Below are positions 43,641-56,080 of a stretch of DNA of 64,000 nt, in pieces. The stretch covers positions 5,392,501 to 5,456,500 of the forward strand of contig NC_057768.1 of the NCBI RefSeq assembly GCF_010389155.1, given 5' to 3'. The stretch is from Erigeron canadensis. Lineage: Eukaryota; Streptophyta; Magnoliopsida; Asterales; Asteraceae. Below the pieces are notes generated by a model. That model was given only the letters and a program-made list of their open reading frames with translations. It searched no databases and had not been told where the DNA came from. Numbering within the stretch: the first letter of the stretch is position 1; every line of letters starts with the position of its first letter. The position numbers were made by a program, and so were the translations under genes.

Positions 43641-45840
43641 GCGTTTCAAGTTTTACTATTCACTGCTGCTTTTGTCCTAACTGGGAATTGCTATATGGGG
43701 CATCCGATTATTCACATTAAATAACCCATAGTTTCCATAAATACAAAGGCTTTATATTAAATGAAATTGTTTGAGTTTTTTTTACCCAATTTGCCCATTG
43801 CTTTGTAATTCAATGCTACACATCTTGATTAGTATATTTGTCCATTTATGGTGTGGGCCGTCTTTAATATTTCATATCAATATGATGCTACTTTTTAATT
43901 TGTACAATTATGCTAGTTTTTTTTTTATAAAAAAAGATGTGGATCATTTGCTCGCAATAGAGGATCTAGCTTACGTTGTTTTAACTGGGTCCGTACTAGA
44001 GAGTCGTCTCACTCTCAATACTTAGTAGGAGGAGAAACCCTCAACTAAACCGCTCGTAGGCACAACATTTAATTGGGGTAAAACTCTGTCCCCTCTGCAG
44101 GACTCAAACCTGTTTCACTGGAGGACTTTTTGTAAAATTCTTTTTTAAATTTTGTTAAGTGATTGTTAGAATCACATCTTTATAGTGTTTCATGTTATAG
44201 ATAGATAATTTAGAATAGAACATATATATTTTTTTTATCTAATAATCGTTGTTATTGATTTGTGATTATCATTAGGTAAATTATGATTCTGTAAAAGGAA
44301 AATTTTAAGTAGTATCTTCAAGTTCATGCAAAATATATTTATTATTTAACTTTGATGATTCTATACACTAATTATAATTTTGTCTGTCCCTCCCAAACCC
44401 CTATTTTTATTAGTCTATAAAATATATACGTATAAATCATGGAGTTTTAAAACTACAAGTGTTTATGTTAATGTATTTTTCATTTCATATCAAAACTAAA
44501 TAAAATATGATTCGGACAATCACTTAAAACTAAAGCAAAATTCTAAAAATTAAAAAGTAGTAAAATATCGATATTAAAACGGTCAACACTTAAATGGATG
44601 GATATACTAATCAAAATGTGTAGCATTAAATTACAAAAGGAAAGAGTAAATTGGGTACAAAGAAATAAATCAAGTATGGAAAATATGAGTTAATTAATAT
44701 GAATTATTGGATGCGGCAGAAACAAAATGAATATAGAGGGCGTTAAATTGGGAAAAGATCACTAGGCCGGGGGCGTTAGATTAGGAAAACACCTCTCTAC
44801 TTTTCATTTTTGTTTTTTAATAAAACATACAAAAACCAAAAAACATCTTTAATTCATAGTTTTAAAAAAAATTCAAAAAATAGAAAAACCTATTTTTCAC
44901 TTTTCCATGATTAAACTCCATGCTCCCACCTCTGCCTCCCTCGCCCTACACCATTCCACCAAGTAGATTAGAACATGTTTTTCAATATATAATGAGAAAT
45001 ATATCATTAATTTAAAAATGTGCCTACCGTCGAACACGATTTTAAAATTTTCATTTTTTAAAAAGTATATATAAAACTCCATTTATTTTCAAAAAAATCA
45101 AAGATGGAAAAATAAAACCTAAGCAAAATAAACTCAATATTATCACCTTTTGTCTTCAACTTAATTTTGTCTTTGGATCTGCATCAGCCTCCGAACTCCA
45201 AAGCCTCCATAAATCAATATCCGCAGCTCCACATGGCCGATAGAGTAACAAAACAATTTCCATGGAAGATTTTTTCCATAATTTGGTAGCCGGCAGGTCT
45301 TCACGCGAACGGTTTAATTACGCAAATTAAACCATATATGTGAAATAGTTTTATGTTACTTGTGTATATATTGTCTTGGATATTATCGACATATATATTG
45401 TTTTGATTAAGTGAAGTTAGTGTTTTTATAACCAAACCTTTGATCGTACGTTTAGGGAAATATTCAAACCTTAGTTTTTATAAGACATCTTGAAAGATAA
45501 TGAACACGTGAATATATATATATATATATTGGTAAATTAGTCAAAAATATGCATTTTAATTATGCCATGAAGCAAGTCATTATTATTATTATTATCATAA
45601 TCGTGCTATTAGTGTACGTCATGTATATGTACGTATAAGCCGATGAAAAGCTTCACCGTTCAAATCAATTGTATGTGTTGTTGATCGTTTGCAGTTTTCT
45701 GTATCTGTATGCCATATATTTATGGTTAATTGGTTGTAATTAATACATACATGTACGGTAATTTATATAATTTTGGAGGCCATTTTGAGCCATTAGTTAT
45801 TTTTTTTTCCTGGAAAAATCACTTTATCTTATACTATCTT
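43641..45840. other. Intergenic, no gene seen
   Basis: AT-rich sequence. A patch at 43960-44130 (AACTGGGTCCGTACTAGAGA, CTCGTAGGCACAACATTTAA, GCAGGACTCAAACCTG) has the look of a decayed repeat but cannot be classed. No coding exon or RNA gene is supported. Confidence 0.45.
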
Positions 45841-45897
45841 TATAAGCCCCAGTGTCGAAGATTGAACTCTTGACTTTTAAACTATTGGTTATAATTT
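45841..45897 (-). repeat. tRNA-like/SINE-like relic
   Basis: On the minus strand TAACCAATAG is followed by AGAGTTCAATCTTCG, a box-B-like sequence. It resembles the relic at 47020-47095. It is too decayed to name a family. Confidence 0.25.
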
Positions 45898-46980
45898 ACA
45901 TTTATAATTCCTAGTACAGTTGTATTTAGTGGAATTTTGTAACCTTCATATTGATTATTAATGGAAAATAAGACATGGATGAAAAAATAAATCCGCACAA
46001 GTGGACCGATATTCTTATAAATCGGAGTCTCTTGATCCGTTATTCTTTTGATTTTTATGAAAATTCTAACCACATATATAGAGCTTTAAATTCTTAGAAA
46101 AGAGTTATATATCTGATTTGAAGAACTTTATGTCGACAGGGAGTTTTAAGCTGCTATCATTGAGATTTATTTGGCTACCTATTTTGTTGGGTGTTTTATT
46201 ATTTTGGATTTTCGTTTAGTTGGACTATTCTTTATATTTTCTTATGACTTTGGGAATTTATGTTCCTCAATTATTTTGAATTAGTTTGTTCTTTATTTAA
46301 ATGTTATTTAATTATATACTATATAACTCTGTGTATGTAAATAGTATTTGATGAGTATTATACAATCATGATCATGTTAAATTTATCTAATGTATATGTA
46401 TAATAACATATAAAGTAGGAACACCCAGATACGGAGCCAAATTTTTTTTTGTGATGAAACAATATTAAAAGTTGTATGTCATACCTATAAAAGTCGTATC
46501 CAACAATATAAAAAAATTGGGCCCTAGCTCGGGAATAGATAATGGAACCTCAACAAAATTTCGTTCCCCAGACCAGGTGTAACACTCATATTACAAAAAT
46601 ACTAGTTTTTTTAGATAAATAAAGACCACACCGTCACACGTGTTGGGCAAGGTAAGCTAAATGAAAATGAATTCAATCATAATGCAATAACCAGAAAAAA
46701 AAATATTTTTTATAAAACAACTAAAGTTTTTTATTTTCATAATGGAAAGATCTATCTTAAATTTAATGTTTCGATGACCAAAGAATATTAATGAATAAGC
46801 TTATATGACAACAAAGATAATATTTGTATGTATTTCCTATTTATTTATTCTTGTTTTTTTTATAAAAAATACAAATATAACATATAAATTTATAAAATTA
46901 CATTAACTAAAAATGTTGAATCCGTCCATGGGAACACCCACATATTAATTTAATTCAGTAGTAGTCAATAATAATGTCTA
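45898..46980. other. Intergenic, no gene seen
   Basis: AT-rich spacer with long A and T runs. A stretch at 46500-46590 (GGGCCCTAGCTCGGG) is a GC-rich scrap of unknown origin. Confidence 0.4.
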
Positions 46981-47019
46981 ATAACCAATAACTTTTCTTA
47001 AACGGCTAAATTCACTGGC

Positions 47020-47095
47020 GAGATAGATTCGAACTCCACAGTTGTTACATAGTATATGTTTTGATAACATGCATTAGTTGCCAATGGTTAATCCA
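47020..47095 (-). repeat. tRNA-like/SINE-like relic
   Basis: The minus strand has GGAGTTCGAATCT (box-B-like, 47025-47037). About 45 bases upstream lies TAACCATTGGC, a weak box A match. No cloverleaf is evident. Confidence 0.3.
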
Positions 47096-47099
47096 GCTT

Positions 47100-47759
47100 C
47101 TCGATACTGTAGTTAGGAATACTTTCATTTACGAGTTTGACAAGTTTCTCATTATTCTTCCAATCTAAAGGGTATAAATCATTAGAATTTATAGGTTCCT
47201 GGTCAAAAAAACTTACTTTGTGTGGCAAATGAAAGATGGTGCATGTTTATATATCAATTTTATTCTTTTAAATGCATTTGGAAATTTTGGTAGCTTGTTA
47301 CCATTCTGTCCGTTTCTCCTCTTTCTTTAAAAAATCTTTTTCCTGACTTTGTTTTTTACAATGTGATCTTTAATTTGTGTTTTTTCATCTTGTAGACATG
47401 TAGGATCAAGATGATGGATCTGGACGTACATAGGCAGAGGCTGGCTTTGAATTGATATGAAGGCATTTTTTTTGATGTGTAAACAAGCATGCCTTTCATA
47501 TTAATGTCTTTTGGGTTGATCTTGATAAGAACAAATGTTTAAAGTTTAAAATCTTGCTGTAGTTGATGTTTGAATCTTTTAAGTTTTAATGGTGGTTACT
47601 ATCTATGTTTGTAGTTGATTTTTGAATCTCTGAAGTATTAATGGTGGTTAATTAGTTATCTATTTTTGTTTCCTTGTGTTGAATGTGTTTATAGAGAACT
47701 ACAGGCTAAAATATTAAATGAGTTATTTATGCCTATAGGCCTTTTTAGTTTTATACCTG
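47100..47759. other. Intergenic, no gene seen
   Basis: It contains a local duplication: TAGTTGATGTTTGAATCTTT near 47560 and TAGTTGATTTTTGAATCTCT near 47612, each followed by TTAATGGTGGTTA. Otherwise featureless. Confidence 0.45.
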
Positions 47760-47953
47760 AAACTTTTAGCCCAAACCCAAAATGAAAAAAACCAACCCAA
47801 AATCGAAACCGAGTCAACCCAAATCAAGAAACCGAAAAACCGAACCATTGAAAAACCGAACCAATTGGTTTCAAAATCTGAAAAACCGAATTATTCGGTT
47901 TGGGTTTCGGTTTTAGGTCAAAACCGACCCAAACCGACCCAATCTCACCCCTA
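47760..47953. mobile_element. One end of a non-autonomous hAT element
   Basis: The stretch ends in CTCACCCCTA (47944-47953), which reversed is TAGGGGTGAG, a common plant hAT terminus. Its inner side is filled with AACCGAACC / GGTTTCGGTT subterminal words. The matching left end is not identifiable, so the element is truncated or its other end has decayed. Confidence 0.5.
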
Positions 47954-48621
47954 CTCCACACATACACCAAGAATGAAGGGACAAGCCCTCGACTACTAAG
48001 CTATCACTAAAGTGGCTATTAAATTTAGAAGTCAATAATGTTATGACACGGCATTAATATACCACCCTGAAATTTCTTTTTCGCCATAAAGAAGCATTCG
48101 ATCAATCACTTGCTATTAATTTAACCACGTTCACCATCAACAGTGCCAACACCAAAGCGGGTCCAATATATATTTCTTCCTTTTTGGGTCCATTATCACC
48201 CACCCGTTTCCAAAAAAAGGATGTCGCTTAGCTACTCAATCATGCAACTAATGAATGAAGATGGGATACGTTCGCTGTCTGTTATATAACCATACATGCA
48301 CGTTTTTGTCAATCATTATAGTAGTTATTTAATTTGCGAGGGTCGTCTCCGAAATGACAAAAAACAAAAATAGGCCCAAGGGAAAATGAAAACATAGGCC
48401 CTAAAGTTATAAAAATTTAGCTTTGCCTTTATTGATTTATCAATTGCATATCTTTTTTTATTATTATTTATCAAACTTTCACTTGTTGTGCTATTAATTT
48501 TTTTATGTAGGCTTAAAATAATACTCATAAAAAATAAAAAATGTAAGATAAAGTTACAAAACCTAATTTTTGGGGCTCTTACAAATTTTGGGCCTTCGGC
48601 TGTTGTCCTTCTTGCCCCGCC
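47954..48621. other. Intergenic with a possible GGCCC-family relic
   Basis: The part from about 48335 to 48620 has AATAGGCCCAAGGG, TTTTGGGGCTCTTAC and TTTTGGGCCTTCGGC, in the style of the decayed hAT-type relics at 14 and 56.6 kb. No ends or genes are clear. Confidence 0.3.
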
Positions 48622-48624
48622 TTA

Positions 48625-48875
48625 CACTGTGTTCTTAAGATCCTTTAAGTAAGAAAAGAAAAGAATCCAAATGATTTATTGCATAATTGAGTTCTTGAGT
48701 TTTTTTTAGTGATGGAAAGGAAATTAAGTGATATGATTTGGAAGGATTTTTTAGTGGTTTTTGTTTTAAAAATTTTTCTCTCATATTTGAGATGATTTGG
48801 AAGGATGATATCTCTTCTTTTCTTATCACATCACTTCAATTCTTTTCTTTTAAAATAAAACTCAAGAACATAGTG
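48625..48875. mobile_element. Tourist-like MITE (251 bp)
   Basis: Ends CACTGTGTTCTT and, inverted, CACTATGTTCTT are flanked by TTA on both sides (48622-48624 and 48876-48878). The AT-rich interior has inverted-repeat character (GATTTGGAAGGAT). This matches the duplication of PIF/Harbinger-derived MITEs, though the end differs from the nearby Harbinger element. Confidence 0.75.
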
Positions 48876-48974
48876 TTAAAGAGGGCCACTAATTATTAGA
48901 TGATACTTTTGTCAAAAACTAAATTTGTTTTGAAATTTGAAATATTTTAAGGGTTTTGAAAATGAAAACTCTAA

Positions 48975-49266
48975 GGTCGCGTTTGTTTGACAGAATTTGA
49001 TGAAATTTGATGGAATTGGAATTGAATTCCATTCCTTAGTGTGTTTGTTTGTTCAAAGAAGGAGAAATCTCATTCCGTAGGAATGTAAACATTCCATCAT
49101 TTGATAGAATCTCCATTCTTTGGGGATGGAGGAAGGAATTTCATTCCTTCCATCACTTGAATTCTAAAAAAATAAAAAACATTCCATCAAATTCCATTCC
49201 TTCAGATTCAAAGTCCTTCGAAAGATTCCATTCCTTTCAAAAACATTCTGTGAACCAAACGCGCCC
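48975..49266. mobile_element. Tourist-like MITE (292 bp, GGGCGCGTTTGG type)
   Basis: The left end GGTCGCGTTTGTTTG and the inverted right end GGGCGCGTTTGGTTC are flanked by TAA (48972-48974 and 49267-49269). The inside is full of GGAATGGAATT / ATTCCATTCC words that can fold back. No coding capacity. Confidence 0.82.
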
Positions 49267-49443
49267 TAAAGGTTGTCAGTAAACATTAAACTTGTAACTT
49301 GTACTTAGAAATTTTTGAAAGTTGTCTTTCTTTTTTTAGTAAACGGTAACTTGGGCTCAACATAATTATAATTCCAAAGGAATTCGGAAATTCATTTCAT
49401 GAACACACGTGTCTCCAATCATGTGAATATTTTGCTCACGTAA

Positions 49444-49490
49444 GGATTTGAACCCAAAATATCTAAGTCTCAAGTCCTACCAATTTCCGA
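49444..49490 (-). repeat. tRNA-derived SINE-like relic
   Basis: On the minus strand TCGGAAATTGG (49480-49490) and GGTTCAAATCC (49444-49454) resemble Pol III boxes A and B at tRNA spacing. The box B match is strong. No 3' tail or duplication was found. Confidence 0.4.
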
Positions 49491-49499
49491 TCCAGTTAT

Positions 49500-50304
49500 T
49501 GATAACCTATTACATGAGTAAATCTATTGATTTTCAACAATTATGAAACTTTGCATCATGTATCAATTCATCTATATATACTTCAGATATAAAAGTAGAA
49601 GTTAATCAACTTCTTGTGAATTTTTTTAACATTGATGACTATAACGATAGTCGTGACAAAAAGACCCGTTTCAATTAAAACAAGGCTTTACTAGCTTGAT
49701 GTATCAGGGTTATGTGTTCAGGTCAAAACAATCCAATAATTAAAATTGATCGGTTATTGACAAATGAGTTTAGTTTTTCAATCTTTAGCTTTGATATTAT
49801 TTGAGTAATTGGATGTGTATATGAAATGATGGAAATATAGTTACAGTTGATGAAGTAATGAGCTAGACACTGAAAACTTGATAGGCTATGGGTACTCTTG
49901 GGCTGAAACTATTTGTTGGGCCAGGGATTATAGACTCTTAAGTACGTTACTAGCAGAAACAGATCAGGGCATGATCAATTCATTTCTATCATTCTCTCAT
50001 TCTCTTCATATTCATTTTTCAGACATGCGACATGCGTGGTTTGATCTCTGCATATGGCTCAATTGGACGTGACTGTGTCTCGAATGCCAACTCTAACTCG
50101 ATATTTGAAAGAGAAAAAAAAGTGGCTAGGATTGACCTGAAAGAGTATTGCTAAGTATATTCTAAAAATAAGATTAGAGACCCAATATTTTCATAGGGCT
50201 GTTGAGTATCTATTAGGTGCTATATTTAAGAGATAGTAGAGGGGTATTTTATTTTTATTTTAACATTAGTAGAGGGTTATTTTGCGATTTAAGACACAAA
50301 GGGT
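49500..50304. other. Intergenic, no gene seen
   Basis: AT-rich sequence with no recognisable element end. The border with the decayed Copia element at about 50305 is drawn from loss of coding similarity and is approximate. Confidence 0.4.
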
Positions 50305-50307
50305 TAT

Positions 50308-51714
50308 TTAATAGGCATACTTTGTGCGAGTCATAAGTTGCATAACGGAGACTTCTTTGAAGTTGTTAACAAGTATTAATTCCAGACGTACGTGCCAAAG
50401 AATGTTTAGCTTACAAATTCGAAAAGCATGTGGTTTTCTATCCGATCCCATTTCTATGACCATGTTTAGCAAGTTAACATCTTTTATTTTAAAAAACATA
50501 CGACATACGACAAAGGATTTGTAAGTAATTTTTCTAAATCCATCTAAGATAACTAGAAATGGTAGACTGCTTTTTGGACTTCCAACTAATTGGAGAACCT
50601 TCGAATAAGATAACCTAGCATGTGACGGAACAACGAGAAACGGGGCATGCAACCCAATCAGAATCTGAGTAAGCATGAAGACTTAGGTTCGTTGAACCAT
50701 TGAGTAAAATACCTTGACCGTTGGCACCTTTTAAGTATTTTAACAAATGATGAACACCATCCAAGTGAATTTGTTGTGGGTTTTGCATGAATTGACTTAA
50801 AGTTTGGATCGCGAAAGCCAAGTTCGGACGTGTGTGGGTCAAAAAAATAAGCTTACCTATCAATGATCGATAAGTAGACTAGTCATTTTGATACGGACTA
50901 CAAGGGTTAGAAAACTACATATTTTGAGGAAGAGGGGTAACAATAGGTTTAGCATCCAAAAAACCTATGTCAGCAAGTAATTCTTGAGTAAACTTCCTTT
51001 GACTCAAAATGATCCCATCATTGGGATAATGAACCTCCAAACCCGGAGCTGCATGATCCGATGAGCTATCAGCTGAGAGACTGGCTTCTCGGTTGTTAGT
51101 AACGACTCATACAGAGCAGCCCAGAAAATAACTGAGAAAACCGAAGTCTTTAATGGTGAACTGTTGATGTAGAAAGCCTTGAGTTGGGAACTAGAAGTAG
51201 ATACTGAACCAGTAACCAATATATCATCAACATAAATTGCGACAATAGTCATGTAACCTTCAACGGTCTTAAGAAAAAGACTGTAATCATTCCTGGACTG
51301 TGTGAAACCTTGATCTTAAAGTACAGTGGAAAGTTTATGAAACCATTGTCGACTCACTTGTTTGAGTCCATAAAGAGACTTTTGAAGTCGACAAACCTTG
51401 TTTTCAGGTTTAGGAATACCAAGAGGCATTTTCATATAAACCTCTTCAGAAAAATCACCATGAAGAAAAGCATTGTTAACATCCATTTAATGTATTTTCC
51501 AATGATTAGAAGCAGCACTAGCGAGAATACTGCGAACAATTGCCATTTTGACAACAGGAGAAAAAGTATCAAAATAATCAATGCCTTCACGTTGATGATT
51601 ACCTTGAACGACCAATCTGCCTTTAAAACGTTCCAATGAACCATCAGACTTGAGCTTAACCTTGTAAACCCAACGATTACCCAATGCTTTCTTGCCAGGA
51701 GGAAGATCACACAC
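50308..51714 (-). pseudogene. Copia reverse transcriptase and RNase H remnants
   Basis: Reverse transcriptase begins at about 51714 with GKKALGNRWVYKVKLKSDGS and REGIDYFDTFSPV. A stop near 51487 sits just before [16 protein letters not shown] is present in AIYVDDILVTGS (about 51225-51245). Later frames give RPNLAFAIQTLSQFMQNP and an RNase H start (AYSDSDWVACP) at 50615-50863, then decay. Several stops and frameshifts separate these pieces. Confidence 0.82.
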
Positions 51715-51717
51715 TTC

Positions 51718-52610
51718 CTAGGTGCCATTACCTTGAAGAGCATCAATTACTTTATTCATTGCTTGAACCCAATTGGGATCTTTGGAAGCCTCGTTATAAG
51801 ATCTAGTTTCAGTAAAAGTGCTAGCATGAACTGAAAAGGCTTGACGGGAATATGGAAAATTGGAGAAAGAAACCAGATTACACCAGTGTTTGTGAGTTGT
51901 AGATTTTGGACAAACAAAATATATCAGATGAGCAGGTTGCATGGGAATTCTCTCAGAGCGACGAACAGGAACTGGCTCAGCATTAGTTTGGCTAATAGGT
52001 GTAGAAGTGACAGGTGCGGAAGCATTTGTGGAATTTGAAGTATTTTGAGTAGAAATGTCTTGTAAAATAGGTGCAGAAAGTTCATCTTGTAAAGGAGTAT
52101 TATTGGGAATTTGCGGTGAAACTAAATCAGAAGGTGCAATAGGGGTTGTGTTTTTAGGGTCAAAATTATGAGAATGGTCCTCAAGTGGCAAGGGAAATAC
52201 AATTGTATCGAGATGCTTTGGCAAATAGTGAAAAGGAAAATGTTGTTCATGGAAGACAACATCACGACTATAAATGATTTGGCGGGCCTGAAGGTCAAGA
52301 CATTTCTCAAAAGGATATCCCAAGAATACACATGGGATAGAATGAGACTCAAATTTAAGCCTGCCATGTTGAAGGGTGGAAATATAACACAGACACCCAA
52401 ACGAACGAATATGATCATATGAAGGAGTTTCCTTGGTCAATATTTCATAAGGTGTCTTATTTTGAAGGATTGATAAAAGAAATCTGTTTATCAGATATGA
52501 AGCAGTGAGAATGCAATCTCCCCAATATGAAATGGGAAGATTAACCTGAAAGAATATAGCTATAGCAGTTTCAAGAAGGTTTTTAATTATGTTTGCGTTC
52601 AACAACACCA
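51718..52610 (-). pseudogene. Copia integrase C-terminal and linker region
   Basis: After a frameshift near 52600 the frame carries SYWGDCILTASYLINR, FGCLCYISTL and CVFLGYP, then the Ser/Thr/Pro-rich linker with RRSERIPMQPAHL, which precedes reverse transcriptase in this family. It ends at a stop just before the next piece. The frame continues upstream to 52836 out of register with the integrase core. Confidence 0.78.
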
Positions 52611-53575
52611 TTCTGTTGCGGTGTAGCACTGCAAGACGTTTGATGGATGATCCCCTTCTGAGAATAGAATTCATTTTCTTTCGTATCTTTGAATTCAATC
52701 CCATTATCTGTGCGAATAATTTTGACAGTAATCTTAAAATGGTTCTCAATATAAGCAATGAAACCAATAAGAGTTTGAAAAGCAGCACTCTTAGTGGCAA
52801 GCATATAAGTCCAAGTCGACCGAGAAAAATCATCAACGATGGTTAGGAAATACCTAAAACCATTATGAGTAGGTCTAGAGTACGGACCCCATATATCAAC
52901 ATGAATTAATTCGAATATGGTAGATGTTTTGATAGAACTACAAGGAAATGAATGCCTATTCATTCGTGCTTTCGGGCAAGTAGCACATATATCTGAAGGC
53001 ACAGAAGAAGAACACTGCAATGAATCAATGCATTTGATTCGATCAAACGGTAAATTCCCAAGACAACAATGCCAAAGTTGAGCTGAACACTTGGTGTTGG
53101 AAGCGGCAAGAGAAATCACCGGACTAGAATGGACTTTGTCAGATGCTGCAACAAAGTATAATCCATACTGAACATTTCCAAGAACAAGAGGTTGGTCCAT
53201 TGTAGGAATATTAAGAACACAACAAGCATTAGTAAAAGTGATGGAGACGTTATATTGATGTAAGACTTTGTACACACACAAAAGGTTAAATTGAAAGTCT
53301 GGAACATGAAACACGTTTTTGAGAATGACATGTTCATTTAGTCGAACGAAACCAATGTGATGAACTCTTGCCTTTTGACCATTGGGCATTTCAATATAAC
53401 ATGGTTTAGTAAGAGCAGTGTAATCAAGAAACATATGAAGATCCGGTATCATGTGATCAGTAGCACCATTATCAACAACCCACCTCTTTTCTAAAAAAGA
53501 TGAAACAAAACAGAATCGCTTACCTGCTAGATAAGCAGCAGACAAATCTATTCTCGTGCCAGACTGAGGAGTCAA
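52583..53575 (-). pseudogene. Copia protease, pre-integrase and integrase core
   Basis: The protease motif reads WVVDNGATDHM, with DNG in place of the catalytic DSG or DTG. A pre-integrase segment (LWHCCLGNLPF, CATCPKARM) follows, then integrase with HVDIWGP, TIVDDFSR, RTDNGIEF and NGVVERKH. The frame stops right after the integrase catalytic Glu. The altered protease triad would itself prevent maturation. Confidence 0.85.
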
Positions 53576-53907
53576 ATTTGTTGTAACAACATAGCAATCA
53601 ATTGATGCATCTCATGTTCTTGAGTAGATATTGGAGCAACAGGAGGAACAACAGCACAAGCAGCACGCATTGAATCAGCTGTAGATGTGGGAGCATCTGC
53701 AACGACCTTTTTTTCACGATTGACTAGTTGTACCTTGAAACATCGTTTAATGCAGTGACCCCAAATACGACAATTAGTACAGAAAAATTTGGATTTCTTG
53801 CAATTTGGAGCAATGCCAAAAACAACCCCTTCATCATTAATAAGAACTTTGTACCATTTATGAAGCCACTCATAATTATCTGACATGTTTAGAAGAAGTC
53901 TTGGCAA
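53572..53907 (-). pseudogene. Copia gag C-terminus with zinc knuckle
   Basis: A CCHC knuckle, CTNCRIWGHCIKRC, lies in the middle of a 111-residue frame. The gag core that should precede it is absent. It overlaps the protease frame by four bases in a different register, so a frameshift separates them. Confidence 0.75.
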
Positions 53908-53909
53908 AA

Positions 53910-55220
53910 GTGAAATATGTCAAAATGAATTGCAATGGAAATTGATCTTGCCAAATAAAATATCAACAAGGCATAATGTCAAAGGGTGATGAAATTGACC
54001 GAGAACTGGTCAAATAAACCGAGAACGGGTGATGAAGAACAATGATACACCGAAAATAATGAGGTAGAAATCACTGAGAAAGGGCAATGAAATTAAGAGA
54101 AGTAACTCATTTAGCGGAAATGAAACAAAATACTTGAAAGTATACGAATAAGAACATATAGAATTGAATATAAACAATCTAAAATGATTTAAGTTCTGTG
54201 TGGAATAAGTTCTTTGAAATAAGTTATATAGATTTAAGTTCTGTGTGGAATAAATTCTCTAAAATAAGTTATGTAAACGAGAGCAAGTACCCGTGTGTTG
54301 CGGCGGTGAGATGGTGAGGGTGATAGGTCATAGAGTGTGATAGCCAAATGCCTTAAGCATACAAGCTCCACCCTCGGATTTAAAAATTCGTTGAAAGTAT
54401 ATTAAATGACATCTCTAATGAAAAAACATTAAATTTTAAGAACACCCATATAACTTTTATAATTTATCGATGTACGGTTTTTGAGATAAAAGATTTTGAA
54501 TGAATTGGAGGAAGAAATGATATATAGAGGAGAGAAAAAAAATGATTGGTTGATATTTGAGGAGAGAGAAAGGGTGTTAGGTAAATATAGAATTGATATA
54601 TGGGCATTTTAGGAAAATAAATGTTGAAACTTAAAATGTAAACAGGAAATATCTGTTTTATAATATATTATGTAAATAAATTCTATGAATAAGTTCTGTG
54701 ACAAATTCTGTGATAAACTCAATGGCAACTTCAATGGACAAACTCGGTGGAATAAAGTCTCTAAACTAAAAGGGCCGGATATTTTTTTTTTAAAGAACAC
54801 AAGAATGAAGAACCCTAACAAATTGAAACAACTGGCCAATATGATACGGTTGATGGCTAGATTGGATAAAAAAAAAAAAGAGAGAGAGAGATTCAACAAA
54901 TGGATTGAAGAAATGAATCGACTAACCCAAAATCTTAGAATGAAATTGGAAAAGAACTATTTGGAATAGAATGGCCGCTAGAATCAAATCGATGAGCAAA
55001 TAATACAAATAATTGGTGGTAGCAAAAAAGTGAATGGTTCCATCAAAAATTGAATGGCGGCTAACAATTGTGAATCAACCAATTAAATATAACCTATAAA
55101 CATAGAATTGAAATAATCCTATGCCAATTGATGAACTAAGAAAAGAAACAATATACTTGGTTTTAGGAAAGAATGGATTGTGATTAAAATTGAAATGAGA
55201 AATGTGATTGATGGATCAAG
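53910..55220. other. Non-coding insert or leader of the decayed Copia element
   Basis: Instead of gag, this stretch holds a 45-bp tandem duplication (GATTTAAGTTCTGTGTGGAA at 54186 and 54231) and a TACCCGTGTGTTGCGGCGG motif near 54293. The latter recalls the Helitron-like start at 56.1 kb. AG-rich filler completes it. A nested small Helitron-like element is possible but its ends are not clear. Confidence 0.4.
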
Positions 55221-55226
55221 AATTTT

Positions 55227-55238
55227 GCTCTGATACCA
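55227..55238 (-). other. Primer binding site (initiator tRNA-Met)
   Basis: The minus strand reads TGGTATCAGAGC, directly next to an LTR ending in TTTTCTCA. Confidence 0.9.
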
Positions 55239-55450
55239 TGAGAAAATCAAAGAACTAGAAAAGAATCGGTGAATGATAACTATTTCATTAACCTTGAAAG
55301 TGAGGCCATCAAGTGGCTTAAATACAAAAGATAAGTAAAAGTAACTAATAACATTATTAGACTCTTACTATTAGCTAAATACCAAATAAACCTTAAACAA
55401 ATATCAACAAATACATAAATACATATCTCTACACCATCTAATCTCCAACT
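55239..55450 (-). repeat. 5' LTR of the decayed Copia element
   Basis: It starts TGAGAAAATC on the plus strand next to the primer site. It probably ends near CTCCAAC at 55449, where a final A would complete the usual CA. A TATTTAA box lies near 55318. The outer border is approximate because no second LTR is present to compare. Confidence 0.6.
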
Positions 55451-56080
55451 TACCTATATTTCGGAAAGACTAATATGAGAAGTTACAAGAATATAAGGTG
55501 AACTACACAAGGCAATGCTCCTAAAAATATTGTAAGTGCATAAATATACCGGAAATGAAACAGTTGATCTACATTGAGTAGAGATAAGGTTATCTATATC
55601 TTAAACAATGTTGGCTCAAGTTTTTTATAGGACTTAATCGAGATTAATTTTTGGGAAGTTCCCAAAAAAGATTTTAAAAAATCCCAAAAAAATGTTATTT
55701 TTTAATACCAACAAGTACGCAACACTAATCAAAGGGAAGTTCCGAGTTAAAATAAAAACAATAAAACATCAGTATAAACAGATTAATTATTAAAACAATA
55801 ACTTACATGGTGGTAGGATTGGTGGTGTGTGGTGGTGATGGCATGGTGGATAGTGAGCTTGGTGGTGCACGACAACAAGAGAGAACAAAGAGATCTTAGA
55901 GAAAGCAAGAGATTACATAGAGCAAGAGATAGAGAATTAAGAAATAGAGATAATGAACATACTTTTATAAATCTGAATACTATAATCATAGTAGAGCTGT
56001 AGAGACTCTTTGAATGTCTAGGGGAGTAATGTAATTTGGAATTACAAGAAAAATGATTATGCTTGAAACTATTCTTGTTC
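55451..56080. other. Intergenic, no gene seen
   Basis: AT-rich sequence with a GT-rich patch at 55810-55870 (GGTGGTGTGTGGTGG). The minus-strand frame over it is low complexity and is not accepted as a gene. Confidence 0.4.

Larger units (their letters stand above)
50305..55450 (-). mobile_element. Ty1/Copia retrotransposon, heavily decayed
   Basis: The minus strand carries a 5' LTR candidate (55239-55450), a primer site, a gag C-terminus, protease, integrase, reverse transcriptase and part of RNase H. Coding is scattered over many frames. The front of gag is missing and replaced by non-coding sequence (53910-55220). I find no 3' LTR or purine tract on the left, so it is 3' truncated. It is clearly older than the 13.3-kb element. 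Confidence 0.88.
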
